From: Nymphaea colorata
Lineage: Eukaryota > Streptophyta > Magnoliopsida > Nymphaeales > Nymphaeaceae
Assembly (NCBI RefSeq): GCF_008831285.2
Contig: NC_045144.1
Span: forward strand, 3,030,268-3,094,267
Direction: 5' to 3'
Length of the DNA: 64,000 nucleotides
In this document: in pieces, positions 12,130 through 25,040 of the stretch
How positions within the stretch are numbered: the stretch's first letter is position 1
Layout of the letters: each line of letters begins with the position of its first letter
The notes under the pieces: model-generated
Seen by the model: only the letters and a program-made list of their open reading frames with translations
What the model was told of the DNA's origin: nothing
Database searches by the model: none
Made by a program: the position numbers and the translations under genes

Positions 12130-13548
12130 TTATGGAATGACATTTCTGTCCTTAGTTCTTTCATGCCACAAAAGATTTTGCATTCAAATTTGGAGATATG
12201 TTTCAGCCTATTGGAAAGATAAGATATTTTTTCTCCTTGTTAGGGTTGAATATTGTGAGCTATTCAAATGAGATTTTCTTAATCGACATTTTTCATCATT
12301 ATCTTTTCTTGCAATACGAATTTTAACATGCATCCGAAAAACAAATGCAAGACATCCATGATTAAGGAAAGATGATAAATTTGTTAGCTAAAATATGATT
12401 GTAGCCAATGCATTGACCAGAGCATTTAGATATGATATTTTATAATCTAGTAACCTATATGTTAATTAAAAAATCTGAACAAAAGTGGAAACAATTTCTA
12501 CTAGTTCTATTGCTATCATTACGTTCCTTCTTTTTCAAATTCAAATCCACACCTTCCTTTTTTTGTAGATTGACCTTTCTATTTTGGCCTTCATATCATG
12601 AAAAGATTAATTGCCACCTTCGGATTTTTCATTTGAGCTTATTGAAAAGCTATGATATCTTCTTCTCTTGTTGAGTATCAATATTGCAAGTTGTTTGTAA
12701 AGACCCCAAAATTTCACCATGACTAAATGACCATTTTAAGATTTTAAACTGAGCTTTCATAAGTGATTTCAAATGTAGGAGTTGGCCATCTAAAATTATA
12801 GTCAAATTCACCTCATTTAGACACGTGACCTAGACCATGATCACTTGGTTGCCATCATTTTGATAGATAGCCCCTGAATGATAGGAATACTCAAAGACCT
12901 TGGTATTCATTTAGAAAAAACTCAAATAAATTAACTCTTAGCATACAACTCTCTAGGAGTAGTTGGAGTCAGCTCACTGACCTTTTTTACCGACCCTAGT
13001 CAACTCACCCCAGCTCCAACTAAGCTCATTGGAACCTCAGACTACAAATTTTAGCTCAAGTGTATATCCTTAAATTCAAACAAGCTCATGACTAGCTCAA
13101 GTATTATTAAACTTACTTTATGCTTTTAACTAACTTGTAGATTTTTACTGAGTTTTCTTTGTCCTGTTTAGGGTTTGAGGTGAATTCAAGCTCAACTTAA
13201 TGGAATAAGCTCAAATTGAGTAAGGATCATGTTAATTACGTTTAAATATATTTTTCTTTAGTTTGGTTTGAGTTCTTTCATCCTGTTTTGAGTTCAATTT
13301 GTTTTGAAGGTTCTTCGAGACCATTATCTGTCCAGTATACTGGGGCTTGAGTTGAATATGAGAACAATCCAATGGAGTGAGTTGAAACCAAGTTAGGATC
13401 ATGTTCACCAAGTTTAACTCTGTATTTCCTTAGTTTGTTTTGGGTTCATCCTACTTTGAGTTCAATTTAGTTATCCTATATTTTTCAGTGTTTGAGCTGA
13501 AGTTTAGCTCAATTTGATGGAATGAGCTGAAATAATGCTGGGATCGTG
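12130..13548. repeat. Dispersed repeat A, copy 1
   Basis: The first 900 bp or so match 16,655-17,560 in the same orientation with moderate divergence. Shared landmarks are TGGAATGACATT, GAGATTTTCTT and ACCATTTTA. A possible LTR start, TGTAAAGACCCCAAAATTTC, lies at about 12,698. The repeat runs directly into the LTR-like repeat at 13,549. The most likely origin is a large LTR, inferred only from layout. Confidence 0.5.
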
Positions 13549-15897
13549 TTCATCATGTGTTTCCATTAGTTCACATTGAGTTCATTAATCTCAATTTGAG
13601 TTCAATTCAGTTCCCAATGATCTAGACCTCATTTCCAGTACTTGATACACTCTATGATTGTTATTGGTCCCATTTAAACTAAATTAGGTCAAAATTTTTA
13701 TTGTTTATCATATCTTTATCAATAAATGGCTGATCTAGGCATTCCTAGCTCTACAAGTGTAAATTCCAATGAGAACTTGATTTTTCAAAGTGTCACAGTT
13801 TCCCTTTACAAATTTGACATTTGAAGATGGTAGTTTTAGAAAAATTTTCTAGGGAAATATGAGGGGATTTTTTGGAGGACATTTTAAGCAGATCCGACAT
13901 AAAAGTAGGCCCACAAGCTTATCTAGTTAGATTGAAAAACATTTAGAGATCTAAAATCACATAGAGGGGTAAAATAGTCATTTTCACTTGAGCCATATTC
14001 GTTTGTACAAACAAAAGACATCTGCCATATATACCCTAGTTTAAGCTTTAGCGCAATTCAAATCTATGATTTATGCTTATTTGTGTCGAACACTTATGCT
14101 AGGGGTAAAACAATCATTTTCTTTCCAATCATATTTTTCTGTATAAACTCAAGTTATATCTTGCATATACCTAAGTTTATTGCTTTCTGTGATTTCTAGA
14201 ACTTCAAATTGAACCAAATGTATGATTTGAGCATGTTCTAATCCTAGATCAGACCTAGGAATAAAAAAAAGTCATCTTCTTTTGATCCGTATTTTCTATC
14301 TTAACCTACATTGCCTAAGTTCATCAAGTTTATCATTTTCTATCTTAACCTACATTGCCTATATACTCTAGTTTATAGTTTCCTTTGACTCCTTGAGCTT
14401 TAGCGCAATTCGCATCTATGATTGACGCATATTTGTGTCGAACACTTATGCTAGGGGTAAAACAATCATTTCCTTTCCAATCATATTTCTCTACATAAAA
14501 TCAAGTTATATCTTGCATATACCTAAGTTTATTGCTTTCTATGATTTCTAGAACTTCAAATTGAACCAAATCTATGATTTGAGCATGTTTTAATGCTAGA
14601 TCAAACCTACGAATAAAAAAAGTCATCTTCTTTTGATCTGTATTTTCTATCTTAACCTACATTACCTAAGCTCATCAAGTTTATCATTTTCACTTCTCCA
14701 ATGATCCAGTTTGAAATCCCTTTTTCATTTCAAAACACAACAGGTGATAGAGATTTACAACTCATGTGTCCTTTTGAGTCTTTTACCCATAACTAAGGAC
14801 AATACAATCATTTACTCTTCAATGATATCATTTTGCAATTGGGTTATATGTCATATATACCCAGGTTTATAATATTTGAAGCATCATTATAATCCCTTTA
14901 TCAACATTTTGTAGATCACTCATCACATCAAATATCCATTTTCTACCACATTAGTATTGTCATCCAGATCTTGTATATGGAATTCTGATACAAATCACCT
15001 ACCACATCAAATATCCATTTTCTAGAACTTTCACTAGATTCATACTTTTATCTGAATCTCAAAACCATACCCTGGATATATTTTCTAGATTTTTTGGATT
15101 CAGATCTTGATATGAATCTCAGATCCATGTTCTAGTAGAAGTCTATATACATAAAATGTGCTTATATGTAAGAAATGTCATACTTAATTTCGTGGAATAA
15201 GCCAGATGTTAATCTTGAACAAATGCCCAAGACATGCAGAATTCTGATATGAGCACTCTAGTTTAGATACAATCAGCATGTGTGTTCATTTGGCTCTGAA
15301 ACAAACATCTTTTGGTTTTCATTCAAGTGTAATATAAAGTTTTAAATTTTTATCATATCGTTTGCTTAAAGACTCTTCACCCAAGAAAGTTTAGTACTGT
15401 TTCTAAAGTTAGAGAGAAGTCTACCCTGGCCACTATAAATACCCATTTAGAATGGGGGTTTCTAAAACGCAAATTCCAGGATAATCTTGCATAAGAGTTG
15501 GAAAATTCCTAACAAATGCTTTTAAAAAGTTATACCTTGGTAAAAATGGTCTTCTGGCCAAAACTTTTTTGTCAATATGTCCAAGTTCAAGTTAGGTTTC
15601 TAGTGCAGTGTTGGGTAGGGCCAAGCCTGACTTTCAAAGCACAGTTTGTGAGACCAATCATACTGAGCAGAAGGGCACAGGTCAGAGGATGTCAGCATCT
15701 AGGTAGTTTATTTTTCCTCCCTCTTTATCTTTTCTTATTTACAATTTAGTTCTTTGCTTTCTTAGTTTTCTTAGAAGCATGCTTAGGTTTTTCTTTTTCT
15801 ACATTTGCTTGCTTATGTTAGTTTATTTCTTCTTTAGTTCTTACATTTGTTTATTTCTCCAAGCATGCCTTAATTTAGTTAATTTTTTTTTTAAATA
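13549..15897. repeat. LTR-like long direct repeat, copy 2
   Basis: This copy matches 1-1,990 nearly throughout, including the TATA-like CACTATAAATACCC near 15,433. It is longer because a segment of about 352 bp is duplicated in tandem: GCTTTAGCGCAATTC occurs at 14,045 and again at 14,397. Similarity to copy 1 ends at about 15,897 (TTTAGG), the point where copy 1 meets Copia sequence. Confidence 0.7.
14028..14732. repeat. Approximately 352-bp tandem duplication inside the LTR-like repeat
   Basis: Two consecutive copies carry AACACTTATGCTAGGGGTAA, the CATATACCTAAG block and the TTGAACCAAAT block. The copy at 1-1,990 has only one, so the duplication followed separation of the two long repeats. 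The two units differ at scattered positions. Confidence 0.75.
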
Positions 15898-16654
15898 CGT
15901 TTAGGGTAGTTTATTTTACTTCTTCCCTGCATTATAATTTAAATTTCAGCAAAGTAGGCATGGAGGTCAGGTATGCCGCCTTCTTCCCTCTTCATCTTGT
16001 TTATTTCTAAGGTCAATTTAGTTTCATTTCAAGTTCTATGCATGTGCATGCATCATATAGTTTCCCCTTTCAAATCATATATTGTTTAGAATCAGGATCA
16101 TGCATACTTGAGCTTAAACAATGTATTTACATATGTCAATTAGGAATTAATGGGAGTAGAGATAGTAATGTGTTTTTGATGCCTGCCTGATCACATAAAG
16201 TCCTAATTCAAGTTGAATTCTAATTGACCACACTTTTAAAATCATATATTTCACAATAATTTTCTTAAATCAAACCTCTTTTCATAAAAGTTTTCCAAAA
16301 CCTCTAGGTCTGTACATGATTGAGGCTTTGTTTAGAATCCACCCCATGTTTTAAGTCTTCTAGGACCTAGCTCAGACCTGCCTAAAACCTATTACATGGA
16401 ACCAAAAAATATTATACGCAATTCTCTTAGCTAACTCTGCTAGGTCTCTACAATGCCTAAATTCAAGACTTGATATTGTCCACCACAAAAAAATTTAAAT
16501 TTGCTCAGTTTAGAACCTAGTCTTGTTGATTTCACCTTGACTTGGACCTTAGTGAAGTTGACTTTATCATGATAAACCAAAAACACAATCAGGTCAACTC
16601 ATCCTAAAGCCTTAAGATACAACTAAATCTAAAACCAAATTCAAATCAGAACTT
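15898..16654. other. No gene seen; spacer between long repeats
   Basis: AT-rich sequence without a supported frame. It follows the point where the long repeat at 13,549-15,897 stops matching copy 1, so it could be the LTR end plus leader of the same element. Confidence 0.4.
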
Positions 16655-17560
16655 TGTGGAATGACATTCTGTCCTTAGCTCTTTCATATTACAATAGGTT
16701 TTGCTATCAAATTTGGAGTTATGTTTCAGCTCATTGGAAAAATTTATGTTCTCACCTTGTTAAGGATGAATGTTGTGAGCTGTCCAAATGAGATTTTCTT
16801 GATCAATATTTTCATCATTATCTTCCCTTGCAATATGAACTTTAACATGCTTCCGAAAAACAAGTGTAGATATCCATGATAAGGGAAAGATGATAAGTTT
16901 ATTAGCTAAATGATGATTGAAGCCAACACATTGACAGAGCATTTACATATGTTATTTTCTAATTTAGTAACATATTTGTTTACTTAAGAATCTGTCCAAA
17001 AATGGAAACAATTTCTATTAGTTCTATTGCTATCATTAGCTTCTTTTTTTCACATTCAAATCCACACTATCCTCTTTTTTGTAGATTTACCTTTCTATTT
17101 TGGCATTCATATCATGAAAAGATCAGTTTCCACCTTTAGAAATTTATTTGTGTTTACCGAAAGAATGTGATATCTTCTTCTCTTATTGAGTATCAAAATT
17201 GCCAGCTGCGCAAAATTTTCACCATAACTAAATGACCATTTTATCTCCCTTCAAAAAGATACTAAACTAAGCTTTTAAAAGTTTTTCAAATGTAGTTTGC
17301 GGTCAAATCTACGACATTTAGGCACCTAACCTAGACCAGGATGACTAGGTTGCTATCATTTTGATAGACAACCATTCTGCCCTTGAATGTCAAAAAATCT
17401 CAAAAACCTTGGTATTGATTAGAAAAAACTCAAGTTAATTCTTAGTCTACAACTCCCTAGGAGTAGTTGGAGTTAGCTCACCAACATTTTTTACCAACTC
17501 AAGTCAGCTCATCCCAGCTTAAGTCAACTCAATGGGACCTAAAACTAGACCAATTGTATA
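16655..17560. repeat. Dispersed repeat A, copy 2
   Basis: Same-orientation partner of 12,130-13,020. Blocks such as TTTCATCATTATCTT, GGAAACAATTTCTA and TCTAGACC-type stretches keep the same order. Many substitutions and small indels separate the copies. Confidence 0.6.
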
Positions 17561-17924
17561 TCCTTAAGTCTAACCAAGCTTAGGATAGGTTTAGCTTAGG
17601 GGAAAGAAAGTATTATTTCACTTACTTTCTGTCCTAAACTTTCAACAATTGCTATTTTGGGTTGATACAGCCTAATATAGCATTTTAGGTCTCAACTGCC
17701 ATAAATAGACTCATATGGCATTCAAACTTCAATGTATAGAAATTACCTAAAATAGCCCAATATAGCCTACAAGTCTCAGTTTAACTGAACATGCCTAACA
17801 TAAACCCTATGGGATCCACAAAATCCAACCTGCCTAAAAGAGTTCATGTGGGACCCATAAGTCATGCCTATCAAAAATAGCTTTAGCATAACTCCTATTT
17901 GAGTTGAAACTACCAAATTTAGCT

Positions 17925-18046
17925 CCACTCATATTACTCTATTTGAACCTGAACCTGCCTAACTCAAACCTAGCAAAATCCACCACCACTCATATTACTC
18001 TATTTGAACCTGAACCTGCCTAACTCAAACCTAGCAAAATCCACCA
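17925..18046. repeat. 61-bp tandem duplication
   Basis: Two adjacent 61-bp copies (17,925-17,985 and 17,986-18,046) beginning CCACTCATATTACTC appear identical. Confidence 0.9.
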
Positions 18047-18142
18047 TGATTAGTTTTCTAAAACCTAACTTACATGGAGCGTCCTGGTTCTATGGCTAAT
18101 CCACTTCAACCAAAATAGAATATGGCTAATCCACCAGTAAAC

Positions 18143-18424
18143 TCATGTTGTTTTGATCTTCCTAAATAACTTGACCTTCATCCAAGACCAGTCGAACATG
18201 TCTGGTTTAAGCCAAGTTGTCATCAAACATGTCTTTACTTTCATGAATGTGTTGAATGACCTATATATTGCTCCTGGGATACCGATACTTGTGGATGAAA
18301 TTCTTCCCAACAGGTAAATTATGCCCCTTGATCCGACCTCAAACACAACATAATACTTCTTTTGGAAATTCATTCTTGTTTTCCTGCCAACAAAAAATGA
18401 TGTATCATAACCACAATTAACCAT
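18143..18424 (-). pseudogene. Viroplasmin-like (RNase H1 N-terminal) domain fragment
   Basis: The minus-strand frame contains KKYYVVFEVGSRGIIYLL followed by GIPGAIYRSFNTFMKVKTC. This pattern (KYYVVF..GR..GIY, then G..GA.YRSF.T...A) is the small nucleic-acid-binding fold found at the N-terminus of RNase H1 and in related repeat-encoded proteins. An AG acceptor-like TTTTTGTTGGCAG precedes the domain. The middle is disturbed where the usual DSWEEC stretch should be. A related fragment lies at 28,536-28,725. It sits just downstream of a Harbinger transposase piece on the same strand. Whether the two belong together is open. Confidence 0.6.
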
Positions 18425-18551
18425 ACAGTATGATGATCATATGTTATACTTACAATTTATCACAACTGATAAACATAGACCAAAGAAAACAAAGAACGAA
18501 ATGCCTCAACGTACCACACAAAAAAAATGGTGTATTATAGCTTATAACCCA

Positions 18552-18960
18552 CTAACAATTTTTAAAATTCATGAACATTTGAGATGTTATTGAAGTGTGT
18601 AGGTCATTATTGAATATTCGATGAACAGTTTGTGTTGCACTTTCACGGTCATTTAAAAACGGGGTACTCTCAGTTGTATCATATGATGGACCTTCATCAA
18701 CATCAAACTGCTTTGCATTAAGAATATGGTCTAAAATAAAATTGTGTAAAGCACATGTGACTAACACAATGGTATCATGTTTGCAACAAGGAAATGACAC
18801 TTGTGATTTGAATATAGGGAACCACCATTTTAATAATAGTTGAACTATTGTTCTTAATGATGAATTTTTATGATTAAACAATTGCTCGGTAGTTGTAATA
18901 CATCGTGCCCCTGGAGAGTTAAATTCACACAGATGAGACCAATGATTAATGTCTGAACGT
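18552..18960 (-). pseudogene. PIF/Harbinger transposase, C-terminal fragment
   Basis: On the minus strand the reading GARCITTTEQLFNHKNSS, then LRTIVQ, then KWWFPIF, then VTCALHNFI matches the end of the DDE_Tnp_4 transposase, where LFN.RHSSLR..VER.FG..K.RFPIL and CALHNFI are standard. The acidic tail VDEGPSYD is also typical. The N-terminal two-thirds, with the first catalytic residues, is not found upstream (18,961-19,800), so this is a remnant. Confidence 0.8.
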
Positions 18961-21700
18961 CCTCAGTCAACAAGATTTCCCTACATGGCAGAGTTAATCT
19001 AATTAGCTACATTGTAAGGTAGCACATTTTTTTACGACACTCTGTTAGATGTATATGCAAGATTAAATATTGTGTTCACCTCCAGGTAAGATGAAAGGAT
19101 CGATTTCACAATGAAGTGCATGGCAATAATAATCTTGATATAATCGTGGAATTACATGTCTAATCCAACTACAACCAAGACACACTACAACAAAGATTGG
19201 ATGTAGCAGTGGCATGCTGGGACTAGTTTATAGACCTAATCCTAAGTGTCAATTGAAATGCTATTGAAGTTCCACAATTCCAAAGTTCAAGTGGATTAGT
19301 TGCTCATCGTTTGCATCTTTTCAACATTGATAAAGATCACATTTGTGGAGATTAACCTATAAACTGAATATAACAACCATGAGTGATCCAAGAGCATTAC
19401 TGCCATAAGGTTTCATGTATAACATTAAATATCTTTCTATTAAGGATCATCATAGAAAAACAAGGATAAGCAACTGGATTACAACTGCCAAATGTGACAA
19501 CTGGTAAATGCCTTCCAATCGCAGATTAAACAAGTGGCTATTCTAGTATTACCTGAACTTTCAGAATTCATATAGCACTTTCAGGACCTAGTTCTAGAAA
19601 GAATATTCACATCATCTCAAAAGTAGCAAGAAGTTGAATTTGTTGGTTTGGTTGATAAACTTGATATTCGTTCATGGACTTGTAGCTGTTTGTGGCCTGA
19701 AATTGAAATGGGCATAAGAGAATGTTATCTGACCACAATCTGAATGTATATCTTGATATCCAGCAAGGGGCAAGGATCATGTATGAATCCCATGAACATT
19801 GGGTATCTTTTACATTCTTATAGGGGAAAAAGAAAAATTAGCTGTCACTGTGATTTTTTTTTATCCCAATCATGGCCTGTACTACTGGATCTGTCACTGT
19901 GATTGTTTTTACGCCAATCATGGCCTGTACTACTGGATCTTTAAGGACCCCTTTTCAGTATCTAGTTTTGCAAAAATACTGATACTCCCTCACATCTAGT
20001 GCCAGTGACATTTTATTGTAGAGCTGATCTACTTGCTTACAGCCATCATTACATTTTCTGTGCAGCAGAGATTCTTGTCATTAGTTCAAGTGCATCTATA
20101 GTCTCAGTTGCATAATATCTAATATCTCTCCCCCTCCTTTTTTTCTCTCCTTTTGCAGGTTATTATGAATACATAGACATTGTGTGGCTGAATGAGGTAC
20201 AGCATTCAGAGAGGTTGATAGTTGACAATACAACATGAAGCTGAGTGACTGTGGTGCCTGTGGCTGTCAACACTAATGCAGCTGCATTTGGTTGATATTT
20301 TGGGCATGACCATACTAGAAAACTTTATCTTGATGCTACAGTTTCTTTTTAATATTGAAGAACAAGCGCTATAAGGTATAATTCTGCCTCACACCTCAAT
20401 TCAGATGATTCTCATTTACAGCATCACCTCTACCTCTTGAAAAGTAGCTATTGGCATCATGTTCCCACTGCTATAAACCTCCATATTCACTTCCCCTAGC
20501 TTTAGCTTTTTGCAATTACCACCTTTCATTTTTCAAGCTAGATTTCGACAGCAGACCCTTGGCTGGTCTTTGGAATGCACAATGACTATATTGAAATGAT
20601 CTGGGGAGCCATAGTGGTCTATTTGGAGGAAAGGGTTCATATACAGCAAAGACTCCCTTTGTTGCTGCAACCTTATTCTTTAACCATGAAAAAATCTTGA
20701 ATGGGCTTGATGACGAGCTCATATTGATTGCCTCCATATGGATGAATGGGACATTTACTTTGTTAGTGCATATGCTTAGTGAATTAAAGCATGGATGCAC
20801 AAGAGTTACAACATCAGCAACCAAAAAAGGTAGAATGGTCCTTGTTCTGCAATCACAAACAACGCGATTTAGTCAAACTCTGAACTAATAGTCTTTTGCC
20901 ATTCATCTAATATATACTTTCATATCACTAAAATAAAATCACCAGACTATATTGCTTTATATTCTAAATTTTCAAATGCATTATGAGGCACTAAGCTTTT
21001 TATTTTGATATGCAAGCTTGGTTAGGCAAATTGTCTGGTGTCTGTGCAAAAGAGGAATCCTTGTTCTTGCTAAACAATTAGATGTAATTAAAATATTAGA
21101 AGTTGAAGTTAAATTCAACTTAATGTTCTTGCTAAAAAATAGGGCATCCTTAGCTGCAAAAATAATTAATAGGTACATTTCTAATCATTGGTACTAGAAT
21201 CAGGTAGCCCCTGCAGTGCTTCAAATATCACTCTATATCGGAGCACCCTTGTTGGTATGATCGAAGACCGGTACATGTGCAGGCGGCGGACAAGAAAAAT
21301 GCCAAACTGTAAAACGATGCTCAACCCATTTTACACCCAACTGTCCCCAACCTGCGAAGCCCATTATGTTTCAGTTTTCTATCACGCCACACTTGGATCT
21401 CCTTTCTACGTCAAGAAAAAATTATGGAAATTTCCCAAAAACAGTTGTTCTAGTAGGACATATGTAAGAATGCATGTATAATGATACTGCCCAACATGAC
21501 AAAAAACCAATACATAGAAAAGCAACAGACGACTTCAACGTATAACCACAGCTACTCTTTTGGGGAAAGTATCACATCCAAAAGATACCACGTTCAACTC
21601 AAGATATTTTTAACATGGTAGCAAATGTCTGTACTATTTTGCAGTAGTCATGATCAACCTCAAGCACGGAGAGTAAAGTACGATTGAGCAGTTTCTGCCC
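18961..21700. other. No supported gene; intergenic DNA
   Basis: Frames of up to about 100 codons exist (for example minus 20,516-20,824) but show no family I recognise and no start context or splice pattern that supports them. A 49-bp tandem duplication (19,842-19,890 and 19,891-19,938, starting CTGTCACTGTGATT) lies here. Confidence 0.45.
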
Positions 21701-21754
21701 AACGCCGTTTTGATGCTCGAAGGCCAAAGCCGCTAAAGTGAGCAAGTGTAGCCA

Positions 21755-21903
21755 CAAATGAGGATGTATGCAGTTCCGGCTGCTAATCCTCCTCCTTTAC
21801 AAATGCTAAACAAGAGAGAGAAAGAGAGAGAGAGAGAGCTGGAATCTGCTGACCTTGTTGGTGGTGCAGAATTCAAAATGGACATGCCAGCAACGGACGC
21901 CAT
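21755..21903 (-). other. Possible first exon with a transit-peptide-like N-terminus
   Basis: Minus strand from ATG at 21,903: the frame begins MASVAGMSILNSAPPTRSAD and continues serine/leucine-rich through a GA microsatellite (about 21,815-21,838) to a stop near 21,735. The start is Ala/Ser-rich and free of acidic residues at first, as in plastid transit peptides. GATAA-type motifs lie just upstream. I found no matching downstream exons, and the microsatellite contributes much of the apparent peptide. Confidence 0.2.
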
Positions 21904-22429
21904 TGCCTTCCTCCCTCCCTCCCTCCTTCGAAATTTAGCAGTGATCTGCTCTAATTATCCTTGGACAAGTCCGACCAGTGCTGAAAAAGGCAATTGATAA
22001 AAACACCAAAAACAATTGGCAATAATAATAATATTTTAAAAACCTTACTTTAGCATTGGGATGATTAATAACTGGTTTGTTAGGACTCCCACAGGTCAAA
22101 AACTCATTTTTTACGAACGCGTCAAAAAGTTGGGAGGCGGCGGTTTTCAGGCTATTGTTAAAAGTGAGTTTTGTAGCTTTTCAAAAAGCCTTTTTTTTTT
22201 ACATTAATATCTAAGATTCTAAGTCATGATTTTAAAAAAGCAAAGATAAAACCTAGGCAGTGTTTGGACGAGATATTAAAAAAATAATTTTTCAAAAACA
22301 TGTTTTTGTGCAAAATGATTCTTTTAATGAGTTTTGAAAAACATCTTTTTTAAAAAAAATATATACATTTGGGTGGTCTGGGAAAGACTGATGTTTAAAT
22401 GAATAACTCGAGGGGTATTTTTTCACTCA

Positions 22430-23455
22430 AATATGAAAAAAGTGTTTTCGGTAAACCTATTATTCTGAAAATTCTATTTACACAAACATGTCGAAAAAGG
22501 CAATGAAAATAAAACAGTCTTTTGCATTCAAAACTTCTTCTTTTTGGTTGTGCATACTCTTAGTGTTCGATTGTCATGCAAATAGTCCCTCAATTAAGAG
22601 TGGCATTGGGCTAAATACTTTATCGGTTTTTAGATATCTGACCTGGGTCAGGTGGAGCTCGGACAATGTATGTATATACATTTTTTATTTTTATTATATT
22701 TCTATAGTTTTTCATTATAAATATATATTTATATATCAAGTTTATAGATTTTAAATTTTTATTATTAAAATCGAATCGAGCCAGACTAAAACCAGACCAG
22801 GACAATTTTATATATTGCTGTACATATTGTTGTTGCCGAACAGGACCATGGTCACAAAATAGGTGATTCTTGCAATCTAAAAGAAAAATTTAAGAACGTT
22901 TTCAACATATTGGCAAGAGTGTTTCTTCCAAAAATATCATGTATTGCAAAATTTTGTTTTAGGAAAACTTATTTTTCTAAAAATTCCAGTGATTCAAACA
23001 TGTCAAAAAAAGGCATTCTGAAAATAAAACAGTCTTTTGCTTTCAAAACTTCGTTTTGGTTGTGCATACTCTTACTGTTCGATTGTCATTCAAATAGTCC
23101 CTTAATTAAGAGTGGCATAGGGCTAAATACTTGATTGGTTTTTAGATATATGACCTGGGTCAGGTGGAGCTCGGACAATATATGTACATACATTTTTTAT
23201 TTTTATTATATTTCTATAGTTTTCATTATAAATATATATATTATATATATATATATATATATTAATTTTTATTATTAAAATCAAATCGGGCCAGACTAAA
23301 ACCAGACCAGGACAATTTTATATATTACTATACAGATTGTTGTTGCCGAAGAGGGCCATGATCACAAAGTAGTTGATTCTTGCAATCTAAAAGGGAAATT
23401 TAAGAACCCTTTCAACAAATTGGCAAGAGTGTTTCTTCCAAAAGTATCATGTATT
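22430..23455. repeat. Approximately 510-bp tandem duplication
   Basis: Two same-direction copies, about 22,430-22,940 and 22,941-23,455. Both carry AAACATGTC, AAAGGCA, TTTAGATAT, GGGTCAGGTGGAGCTCGGAC, CAGACCAGGACAATTTTATA and GCAAGAGTGTTTCTTCC in order. They differ by scattered substitutions and by the length of an AT run. No coding potential was seen. Confidence 0.9.
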
Positions 23456-25040
23456 TGCAATATTTTCAGTTAAATTCCTTTTTTGATATACTTCTAGTGC
23501 GTGCTTCATTTGCTTTTTGTTCCTCACTGAATGTCTAGTTCTTTCTAGTATATGGGTAGACCACTTTAATAAAAGAACAAGTATAGAGGTCAATTCCTGG
23601 CTCACCCAAGACTGCCATGTTACAGATTCAGCTGATTAGGCACGGCTTGTTCAGTTGAACCCTAGCTTGTCAATCAAAAGATGTCGACCAAGATCTGCAT
23701 TCCTACCCATTATGGGTTGGGTACTGAAGACTTTTCGGCTGAAGGAGGTCATGAGTTCAAATGGTTGGGTGATGCGCTTTCCTCCTCAAACTATGACTGG
23801 TCATAGACCTTTTCTTCCTCTACTTTCTCATGGAAACTTGGCATTAGCCAAAATTAGGATGCACTTAGACAAGGTCTTTATGTCCAATATTGATGGAATT
23901 CAACGACTAAGAATGAACCTCACTCAACCAAGTCACTTTTCAATCCTTATAAATATTTTCCACAACTATGTGTTTGATGGGCAGTTCTTTTAATAAAATT
24001 ACCGTTAAAGTGGATGACCAATCAAACACTGGTCTCTAAATTGTAACTCCTGTCTTAATTTTTTGGGAGTATGTTATTTTGCCCATTACCAAACGACTCC
24101 TAAGATTCACAGGGCCTTTAGTTTTCTTGAGATAAACATCAGACATGTCACTTCGGCTCCATTCGGTGCTGCTTATAAATTATTAGATACCTTTGCTCCA
24201 CATCCCAACAATAAATGCATATAAAGAGCAAGTTTTGTCTCTTCCTTGATCCTTCACTTCTGGACACTGTGATTATAACAACTAAAGACTTGAGTTCCGC
24301 TGGATAATGGAACAAAAGATAGTTGCCTTCACACAAACCATTATCCATCAACATCATCCTCAAATAGAACGCTTTTTGCTTCTCCTGAAACCATCTCTCT
24401 CATGCCCTTCGCCCCTTTCCCGCTGCTCTCTCTCCGATTTCTACCTCCACCGGTGGCATCATCTTCGGCGTCGGCGTCGGCTTCTCCCCTGCTCTATTCT
24501 TCTTTGACATCTTTCCACTTCGTCTTTACTCACGAATGAAGAGGTAAACTCTCTCTCTCTCTTTGCAGCAGCGTGTTTTGATTTTGATTTCTCTCTGTTC
24601 TGTCTCGTCTCTCTCAGCCGCAGGCAGCATAACCTTTAATCTTTGATATTGTGCGAAAGCCTTTAAACTTTTAATCTCCGTTCTGTCTCGTCTCTCTCTG
24701 CCGCAGGCCCCTTGCTTGTTGTTTTCTGCTCTAATTGACCTCTTCTACTTTTCTGTTGCTTATTCTATTGGGCTCATTGCTTGTCCTCTATTTTCTGCGG
24801 TAGTTGTGGATTAGATGATTCTACTCTCTGGCTTCATGATTCGTATGGTTAGGTCGTTTGAGTTTGAGAATGTTCTATCTATGCCTTTCTTTATGCCTGA
24901 ACATGCCAGAGACTGTCATTTGTTTAGGCTGTGAGAACTGAGAAGTCTTTTTCTGTGCCGAGATGTGGAGCGATCTCTTTTTTCTGGCAATTTTGGACAT
25001 GTCTATGGGAGACACATCAAAACCTTGCGTGAAAACAGCC
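23456..25040. other. Intergenic; one weak exon-like segment at 24,396-24,545 (+)
   Basis: Most of the stretch shows nothing. At 24,396-24,545 an open plus-strand segment reads TGGIIFGVGVGFSPALFFFD and then IFPLRLYSRMKR. It ends at GAAGAG|GTAAAC, which could be a donor, with CTTTGCAG 30 bases later. The peptide has a glycine-rich hydrophobic stretch like a membrane segment. No ATG in that frame and no following exon was found, so I leave it as a candidate. Confidence 0.25.

Noticed and set aside
19842-19938. 49-bp tandem duplication considered as a regulatory array
   Set aside because: Only two copies, with no adjacent gene; ordinary replication slippage explains it.
20516-20824. 102-codon minus-strand frame
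   Set aside because: No recognised domain, no homologous copy in the window, and no splice or start context to support it.
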